Shown: positions 62,246 through 62,298 of the stretch, one piece after another
Layout of the letters: every line of letters starts with the position of its first letter
Position numbering within the stretch: the first letter of the stretch is position 1
Position numbers and translations under genes: made by a program
The notes under the pieces: model-generated
What the model was told of the DNA's origin: nothing
Database searches by the model: none
Seen by the model: the letters and a program-made list of their open reading frames with translations, nothing else
NCBI GenBank assembly: GCA_964578625.1
Contig: CAZODQ010000009.1
Span: 1-62,298, forward strand
Direction of reading: 5' to 3'
Source of the DNA: CAZBSE01 sp964578625
GTDB taxonomy: Bacteria > Actinomycetota > Humimicrobiia > Humimicrobiales > Humimicrobiaceae
Length of the DNA stretch: 62,298 bases

Positions 62246-62298
62246 GGGACTGTAACAGATTCTGTGTAAACCTCAAATAACCATCCGGGGCTAACGCC
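62246..62298 (+). mobile_element. Possible IS256-family terminal inverted repeat (partial)
   Basis: GGGACTGTAACAGATTCTGT followed by GTAAACCTC resembles the ends of IS256-family elements, which open with a G-rich CTGT and a TGTGTAA segment. The element itself would lie outside the window, so a transposase cannot be confirmed. The preceding 60 nt after the NERD stop hold nothing else. Confidence 0.4.

Overview
The window comes from an AT-rich, anaerobic bacterium. A single-chain pyruvate:ferredoxin oxidoreductase, heavy use of ATA/AGA/AGG codons and many TTG/GTG starts fit a deep-branching anaerobe (Actinobacteriota-, Atribacterota- or Firmicutes-like). The phylum cannot be fixed by reading alone. 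Stop-codon use is standard: TAA, TAG and TGA all end real genes.

Region 1 (about 1-30.55 kb) is densely packed core chromosome. In order it holds: a DNA replication and recombination cluster (dnaX-ybaB-recR); nifJ (PFOR); aspartokinase and aspartate-semialdehyde dehydrogenase; a GNAT convergent with rarA-yjbQ; a purine and methylthioadenosine salvage block (PfkB kinase, MTA phosphorylase, purC); a DUF948/YtxH membrane pair followed by tldD-tldE; envelope genes (a small export-like membrane protein, uppP, a nucleotidyltransferase); thioredoxin and DUF72; then ileS-lspA-rluD-DUF211. It ends with a minus-strand ABC exporter operon led by a NEW3-domain surface protein. The IleRS is the long form and carries a rearranged signature motif (GVHH in place of HxGH).

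Region 2 (about 30.6-58.6 kb) reads as an integrated accessory island of patchwork composition. A P4/D5-type primase-helicase stands at its left end. Three tyrosine recombinases lie inside it or at its right end, two of them convergent at that end. Between them are small modules: a Nif3-like/GNAT/GNAT/two-TM operon; a doubly anchored lipoprotein; a stand-alone SIR2-like protein; a radical-SAM (SPL-like) plus TcmP pair; a nucleotidyltransferase with a DUF6602 gene broken by one in-frame TGA; HTH regulators; and a type I restriction-modification operon extended by a YgjP-like metalloprotease, two PDDEXK-type proteins and a HEPN-like protein with an Ada-like zinc tail. Several spacers between modules carry diverged copies of one repeat with a TTGGTTCGAA-like core on the same strand. 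This suggests the modules arrived by repeated recombination at related sites. The island is best read as a defence and mobile-gene bank.

Region 3 (about 58.6-62.3 kb) holds an isochorismatase-family hydrolase, a beta-CASP metallo-beta-lactamase nuclease, a double zinc-ribbon protein and a NERD nuclease-like protein. A 63-bp direct repeat covers the translation start of both the isochorismatase gene and the nuclease gene, so the isochorismatase gene appears to use a duplicated copy of its neighbour's start region. The last about 50 bases resemble the terminal repeat of an IS256-family element that continues beyond the window.
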